Source: Marasmius tenuissimus
Lineage: Eukaryota; Basidiomycota; Agaricomycetes; Agaricales; Marasmiaceae
Length of the DNA: 64,000 nucleotides
Reading direction: 5' to 3'
Assembly: GCA_029532415.1 (NCBI GenBank)
Contig: JAQOTA010000050.1
Coordinates: 6,014,001 to 6,078,000 of the forward strand
In this document: piece after piece, positions 57,951 to 64,000 of the stretch
Layout: every line of letters begins with the position of its first letter
Position numbering within the stretch: the stretch's first letter is position 1
Made by a program: the position numbers and the translations under genes
Notes under the pieces: model-generated
The model's database searches: none
What the model was told of the DNA's origin: nothing
The model's input: the letters and a program-made list of their open reading frames with translations, nothing else

Positions 57951-59514
57951 ATGGACAATTCGACCGAAGGCCTCCAGACCACAATTCCCCCACACATTGC
58001 AGACATGTGAGCTATTTTTTTCCGACTCGCCGCTTGAGGAGTACTGACTATTCGATAGTACAGGGCCCCTGGTGCGTTTCCCTTATTGAGGATAGGATGA
58101 GACAAGCTAAACCGATCCGCGGGAAGCTCATAGCTTGCTTGTTCAATTACCTGCTATACGGAATCCTCCTAGTTCAGACATGTAAGACATCGTCCCGACT
58201 CCTTTATTTCTTGATACTCACAAAGCCTTTGTGTTAGACATGTACTACACGGCCTTTCCAAAGGACGTGCGCTGGCTCCAGGTCCTCGTGTATACGGTTG
58301 TCCTCCTTGACACTTCTCAAACAGTCATGGTAACCTACGACAATTATACCACCTTCGCGAAAGGCTTCGGGAACATGAACCGTCTGAACGAAGTTGGTCT
58401 ACTTTGGATAGATCTATGCTTTGTTGACGGACTAGGTCTGTCCGGTCCATGTCGACTACTAAGCCGCCGAGCCCTCTTTGACGACATCTTTCGTAGTTGC
58501 ATTCTTGGTCGAAGGTTTCTACGCATGGCGAATATGGATTCTTTCCAGATCAAAGGCCTTAGTCGGGGTCATCATGCTTGTGAGTCACCAGTTTCTACAT
58601 AGTCTGCACAAGCGAATGACACGGGCTAGACTGCCCTCGTTCAACTAGGTGGCGCCATTGCTGCTGGGATTCGTGGGAAAGAAGCACAAGTCCTCTCAAA
58701 ACTGAAAGAATACTGTTTCATCGCCAGCTCCGTACGACTCTTATTTCTTTCTGGTCATCCCTGGTGTTCAATGAACACTGATCCGATGAGTTCTAGTTTT
58801 GGCTCGGGGGAAGCGCTGTTTGCGATATCATCATTGCATGCTCAATGACATGGGTGGTACGTCGCCCAACTCACATTACGCCTCCTGGGAGCTGTCTCAA
58901 CGCATCATAGCTATACCGGACAAAGTCGACCTACAAGCACACCCAGAACATAGTGAGACGTATTATCTTACTAACTATGGAGACCGGAACAGTTACTGGT
59001 GAGTATTCATAGGCTCTTCTCGCCTCAGGAATAGGATTGCAGGTATTAAATCGCGGCCATAATCTTAGCACTAGCCGCAACTTTCGATCTCATATTTTTC
59101 CTCATATGGCCGGATCGGGATGGACATGTCATCCTCGGACTTAATCTTGCGAAGCTATATTGCAATTCTCTTCTTGTCATCTTGAATTCGAGGATCAAGA
59201 TACCGGGAGCCCGAGGTTACGAAGAAAACACAGCTTTGATGCTCGAGCTGAGCACTGGCTTCAGAACGAATTTCACCTCCAACTTGAGTGCAGGCGTGCA
59301 AGATACCGGGCTGGGAGGGAGAGTGACGGGGAATCAAAATCACATACCGCGAACTGAGGTTCTAGTGTCACGGGAAGCATGGAGTGACCGGGTGGGTGAC
59401 GTTAAAGATATGAAGGTGAGTGGTAGAGAAGATCCCAATTGCTAGCGCGTCTCGAGCTAGTTTTTTTCGCAGGACTCGAAGATGCGACCCATTGATACAG
59501 ATGGACAGGTGTGA
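57951..59514 (+). CDS. DUF6534 family seven-helix membrane protein, copy C
   Basis: Ten exons: 57951-58006, 58059-58071, 58127-58181, 58238-58435, 58497-58579, 58630-58731, 58797-58856, 58911-58998, 59069-59415 and 59473-59514 (1044 nt, 347 aa). The 13-nt exon 2 encodes TGPL exactly as in copy B, and the other exon sizes match within a few codons. Landmarks: LFNYLLYGILLVQT, MYYTAFPKDVRWLQVLVYTV, LLDTSQTVMVTYDNY, LVQLGGAIAAGIRGKEAQV, WLGGSAVCDIIIACSMTWV, RRIILLTMETGTVT and LNLAKLYCNSLLVILNSRIK. Role unknown; a receptor-like membrane protein is inferred. The second intron ends in AAG. Confidence 0.85.
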
Positions 59515-60679
59515 CTATCGAACGACATGTACTTATTGATGAATATTCAGTCTTACTGGGATGCACGATATATATATCCCGGGTTATTACCAGCAACTCC
59601 GCCGCCTGGAATTCGGAGGGTTCTTCAAGTTGAGTCAAAGAAAAACGGGCAACGAAAGGCCAGGACTCGGATGAGAGACAGAGGGTGAGCGGTAGAAGGT
59701 TTGATTACAATAGCCATGAACGGCTGCGGCTGAATATATTGTTGCGCAGAACCGCCCTGGTCGCAATTGTCACTGCAGTTTTTGAGCCGTGGTTGTTGAG
59801 CTGACATATGCGAGGAACGAGCGTGAGGCAGCTTGAGGTCTTCGGACGGCCACGTGGTGCTGCCGGAACTTCTTCCTGCACCTCCATCATGGCCGTCCCC
59901 TCAAGCCTCTGAGCTCGTGCCCGCTCGTTCTCTTTTCACCCACCCTCCTCACCCTCAGACGGCCAATGACAGACGGGAAAACCAGCAATGACGTCAAGCG
60001 GGGTGCAAGTCCAGCAGAATGCACCCCTTCCGACGTCATCGGGAGAGTCCCGAAGTTTTCCCGTGCGTCCTTTCATTTGCCCTTGCGGGATGCCTTCGAC
60101 GAAGCACTTGAGGTCAACTGAGCACTTCTAGGACAAGAGTTCTCCCTCCCGCCCATCTCAGTCGACCAAGTGTCCATTGCGTCGAAGTCTCGCGGGGGCT
60201 TGAAGGCCCTTCGGGCCTTTGCCCATACCTATGCGCTGCACACGTGCCTCAACAGCGCACAGGATCTCTCGGATATCCTTTAGATTTGTGTCTTTGGCAC
60301 AAACTGACCTTCTACCCTGAAGCACTACAGGATAGTCCGAAGACCAAGGACTCATGCCCAGTCGGCCTTTTTGATGGGGAGGCTCTGATTGTGGCTGTGG
60401 CCGTGCTGTTGGCAAACCATCTCATTTCTCGAACCACACTCACAGTGCTCAGCAGCTGATAGTCTTTCTGTCCCTGCCTTCACCTGATCCCTCTGTCAGT
60501 CGCCGATGAACCCGGATGGCACCATTGGACCGCCTGCCACTGGAACATATAAACACATGCAGTTGAATGCACCCCACACCTTCGACCAATTCTACGAAGT
60601 CTGCTTTATCAAGCAACTTGTGAGTATCTCTTCCTATCTATTTTGGTTACCTGATAGCGACGGTTCAGGCTCATATCAC
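59515..60679. other. intergenic region
   Basis: About 1.2 kb. A TATA-like GATATATATATCCC near 59570 and a GC-rich tract around 59900-60100 are present, but I find no gene. An in-frame extension upstream of 60680 to an ATG at 60506 exists, but it has no signal peptide and no compatible splice join. Confidence 0.4.
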
Positions 60680-61607
60680 ATGGAGCGACAACGCGTGGAT
60701 GACAGCGACTTATCCAGGCTCATTTATTCGAATGGAGGCTACGGCTGGAATAAAAAAATAGACGATAAGGCCGAGTACTTGTCGACGAGCCACGGCACCC
60801 AAAAATCAGGGTCCACTGTAACATTTCGGTTCAACGGTACGGAGGCCTCTGACTCGAGCTGAGAGGCTGGCCTCACGGTAACCTAATAGGAACTTCGGTG
60901 CAAGTGAAAGGAACTATCCTCCAGCACAAGCAAGACAGCAAAAACCGACCATATGCGGAATTCGCTCTCGACTCCAACATAATAACTACGTTCGACATAG
61001 GAAATTCATCTAACGACTCCGTTCTCTATCAGCAGACATTTTACAACAGTCCTTCTCTATCAGCTGAGAAGGAACATTTTTTGACGATAGCCCTTTTTGA
61101 TCCCGACGAGTATCGGTGGATTGACTACATCGATTATACATCGGTGCCAGGGGCAGCGATGAATACCCCTGCAACCTCGAGCACTCTATTGACCAATGGA
61201 ATGACGTCCACCCCGAGCACGACAACGAACGGAGTAACCGTTTCGAGCCAACCACAGAACGACGATAGTGGCAGCGTTTCAAAAAGTCTTGTGTCAGGAG
61301 TATCTATATCGGCGGTCGTAGTGATAGCCCTGCTTGTCACGCTCGTGTGGTGGAGGAGAAGGCATTTGAAGGCCTCGGGTGAAGAGGATTCGTTGCCAAT
61401 CACCGAAGTGCAGTTTCTTCAGGGTGTGTTCATAGTTGACCATTCCGTTTCCGCGAGAAAACTGATTGGAATATCCTCATGTCGAGCTCAGGTTCCGGAC
61501 CATTGGGTTCAATTTCGGATCCCTCGAGCTTGAATTTTGGTTCATCGGATCAAGGGCAGGCTCAACAGATGAATGTGTCGCCTCCACCGTACCGAGAAAC
61601 AGCATAG
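60680..61607 (+). CDS. single-pass membrane protein with beta-sandwich-like ectodomain
   Basis: Exons 60680-60836, 60890-61423 and 61492-61607 sum to 807 nt (268 aa). It starts MERQRVDDSDLSRLIYSNGG and continues VTFRFNGTSVQVKGTI, the pattern of a widespread basidiomycete family with a galactose-binding-like N-terminal sandwich (VDD...I.YS....F.F.GT.V.V.G). A Thr/Ser-rich stalk follows (about residues 140-185). Then come one membrane helix (LVSGVSISAVVVIALLVTLV) with a WWRRRH stop-transfer and a short tail ending VSPPPYRETA, a PPxY-like motif that could bind WW-domain ubiquitin ligases. No classical signal peptide, so the helix may act as signal anchor. Function unknown; a surface sensor is an inference. 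Confidence 0.7.
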
Positions 61608-63263
61608 AACGTAGATTTAAATATTCAGCCCTCCTGAGGAGTTACCATAATTTTACAAAAATTACGCTTGGCTTGCCATTTCTGGCCACCCTTTATCTTG
61701 CAACATTACCTGTCGTCCTGAAGTACCGACCAATTAAGGTAGTGAGAGCACCCCCTGACACCCTTGAAAGTTCAAGCCAATGCAGAATGTGTGGATATCT
61801 TGATGTTAAAGGCGCCGGGAGACTTTATATATGACTGAGACAGGCGACACCTCTTGTGATGGACTGCCATTTACTGCTTTACTTCAATGACCTTCTCTAA
61901 GCTTCTGGAAAATTTTGGAGATGGCTTCTTGACGAATCAGCACGTAGAATTGCACTTTCATGGGCCCCAAAGCCCTACATCTCTCCGGAAGAACGCTAGC
62001 TAAACAATCTATATCATATACAAGGACAACAGGCACCTTCTAGTATGCAAGTCACGCTTACTCCCGCTCGTATACCAAGTTCTTATGCGATTCGCCGTCA
62101 CCCTCTCTCTCTACGCGTCATGAACGATCTTTACATACCTCAGCTTAGCCAAGTTCTCAGCCTAGTATGACACCATCAGCACCCCACCATCTCCGCTTGT
62201 AGGGTCAGATGGATCGAGAAGTTCCCAAATGACCTCTCCACAGCCCACTGCTACAGATCAAGAGTCTTCTCGTCCATCTCGAGCTCCCGTATCCACACTG
62301 CCATCCTGTATCACTGTTTTTGTGTTCTATACATGAAATTCGAATGAACGTGTGGTTCATCTCCTTGCTTTCTGAAGCTACACTGGATGATAGTGGTCTG
62401 ACGGAAGAGCGAATTGTGGATTTGCCAGGGCTCAGTGTGCGATCACGTTGAGACGCTCTGAGTAAGAAACGAGTCGGGCAGGCAATGCATATAGTGTACT
62501 TGCATCTTTTCGAGAATATACTAAAGCCCAGAGCTATGGTGCAAACGCTAGGCGCTTGAGCAGTAGCAGGGCGTCGGGGTTGAGAGTCAACAGATATCAA
62601 CGGTCAACCGCCCGAGCGGGAGTGAAGCGGGGTCATCTTTTCAAACTCCGACCGTTGGGCGACTGGCGCATCATGATCTCAATTAGAATTTTATGGCTCA
62701 GGGACAACTACTTTCCCATCCACCTTCCCCTCCCCACCATGCTCATCAATTCTCTACTCATTTTACCTCCATTTGTCTCAGTTGACACGAAAGATGAAGA
62801 AACTTTACTGTACGAGTACGAGTATAACGCGTTGTAAAGGCGGATGATACGATTAGACGGAATTCGGGGACTCTTGGACCTAGGTGCGTACGACAGGCAA
62901 CCATTTACATTGAGGCCTGATATGACTTACGCGTTTTCTCTACCATTAGTAGCCCTGTGAAGCTCAGTCCCGTGCCCGACAATTTCCGATGGGACAAAAT
63001 AAGAATATGCCCGTCAACACAGCCGATAGTGACAGCTTGAGGAGGACGTGGTACGCTGGTACGTTCTGGGTCTTTCTATGGTCAGGATCTGTACCGACTA
63101 ATCCTAGACACGAATAGCACTCTACTACGCTCGCCACATCTCTCATCACAGCAGAACTCCCGCTCAATGTCCTCAGTCTACTACCGCGTATCTGAATCAA
63201 TCCTTGCCTAGTAAGCCAACGTTGTTGCTGTCAGTCAGATCAGAAGGCTAAGGTGAGCGTTAG
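61608..63263. other. intergenic region
   Basis: About 1.65 kb with only short, unsupported ORFs (62205-62600 minus, 62556-62837 plus, 62964-63200 minus). A tandem GTACGAGTACGAGTA stretch (62811-62824) is the only small repeat noticed. Confidence 0.4.
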
Positions 63264-64000
63264 GTAGCATTGGGTAGCGTGGGTCGATGGTTCCTCCGCA
63301 TGACGAATGAGGTCCTCCCAGGTCAGGTCGAAGGTCTTAGTCGGGTCATCATGTTCGTGAGTTACTGGCTATTGACCGTCCCAGAAGGCAAGTTGATGAT
63401 CTGGGCTCCTTTCGTTAAACTAGGCGGCGCCGTTATCGTGGGGCTCGTGAGGAGACAACTGGTGCTCTCAAAACTGGAGAGTACTACTTATTCACCAGCC
63501 CGCATATATCCTGCCTGATAACTTTTGGCTGATATATACTCCAGTTTTGGCTCAGAGAAAGCGCTGTTATGAGCAATATTATCAGTGCATGCTCAATGAC
63601 ATGGATGGTATGTCGTTCGACTCGCGCTTTGTCGGCAGGAAGCCGTCCCACTATGTTGGCTGATACATTCTCACAGCCACGGAAGTAATCAGACAAGTCC
63701 GCCCTATCAACATGTCTGGAACGCGAGACGTATCGCACTGCTGTAATAATCACTGGCGGGTGATGATTCGATCTCCCGCCCCACGAATGAACCCAGCATT
63801 GAATTGCGGCGATCATGTATGAGCACCGGCCGCAAGTCGCAATTTTCGACCTCATATTCTCTCTCGCCTCATGGCAGGAACGCGATGGACATGTCATCTT
63901 CGAGCGTTCTGAAGCTTGGCTGTAATCTCCTTCTCGCAACTCTCACTGACTCGCATAGACTGAGTGTCACGGGAGAAGGGGGTGATCGAGTAATCAGTGG
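63264..64000 (+). pseudogene. DUF6534 gene relic D (runs off the window)
   Basis: Decayed copy of exons 5-9 of copy C, in the same order. The end of exon 5 (GGTCTTAGTCGGGTCATCAT), exon 6 (TTCGTTAAACTAGGCGGCGCC...CTCTCAAAACTGGAG), exon 7 (TTTTGGCTCAGAGAAAGCGC...TGCTCAATGACATGGATG) and part of exon 9 (TTTTCGACCTCATATTC...GATGGACATGTCATC) are recognisable by nucleotide similarity. Stops and frame changes occur in each, and exon 8 is not found. It is most similar to copy C, so it probably arose by local duplication and then decayed. Confidence 0.75.

Noticed and set aside
1..64000. CRISPR arrays, rRNA genes, bacterial-type operons
   Set aside because: No regularly spaced repeats or rRNA motifs seen. 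Gene structure with introns is eukaryotic throughout.

Overview
The window looks like a nuclear contig of a basidiomycete, most likely an agaricomycete. Introns are short (about 42-110 nt) and numerous. The gene content is typical of that class: two F-box/LRR-like paralogs, a cluster of DUF6534-type seven-helix proteins, a TOK-type potassium channel, a ChAPs exomer subunit, a chromodomain Gypsy element and a Copia element. I cannot name the species. All exon structures below were read by eye from splice sites, frame and family conservation. Where a total is given, the exon lengths sum to a multiple of three.

Positions 1-22700 hold an F-box gene pair and a stack of transposons. The left paralog (3-1004) is open but cut by the window edge. 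The right paralog starts at 1650 and is split twice: by a Copia element (2715-21155, 321-bp LTRs, 5-bp target duplication) and by a 527-bp hAT-type MITE (21600-22126, 8-bp target duplication). Skipping both insertions and one copy of each duplication gives one open frame of 690 codons. The Copia element carries an unclassified ~2.66-kb insertion in gag. A chromodomain Gypsy element (11186-20522, 713-bp LTRs) sits inside its RNase H region. The Gypsy element contains a second, apparently identical MITE and a spliced antisense gene with a Zn2Cys6-like cysteine pattern.

Positions 23373-35901 hold housekeeping and regulatory genes: a CCDC6-like coiled-coil protein, a TOK channel, orotate phosphoribosyltransferase (ura5), a DUF1349 protein, tRNA-Pro(TGG) and a bHLH factor. 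Two long gene-poor stretches lie at 30908-34173 and 35902-39326.

Positions 39327-52058 are gene-dense. A small secreted precursor has dibasic Kex2-like sites recurring after a W-x motif, with one or two repeats per exon. It is followed by an LCB3-type sphingoid-base-phosphate phosphatase, a DUF3445 (HDOD-like) protein, an ACS-family MFS transporter, a Gfo/Idh/MocA oxidoreductase and a Bud7/Bch1-like ChAPs protein.

Positions 52059-64000 hold a DUF6534 cluster: two intact ten-exon genes (337 and 347 aa) and two relics, interspersed with a 99-aa ABM-domain protein and a single-pass membrane protein.

The most novel candidates are the repeat precursor at 39327, the antisense zinc-cluster gene in the Gypsy element, and the palindrome-studded insertion in the Copia gag. 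Several introns across the window end in AAG instead of YAG.
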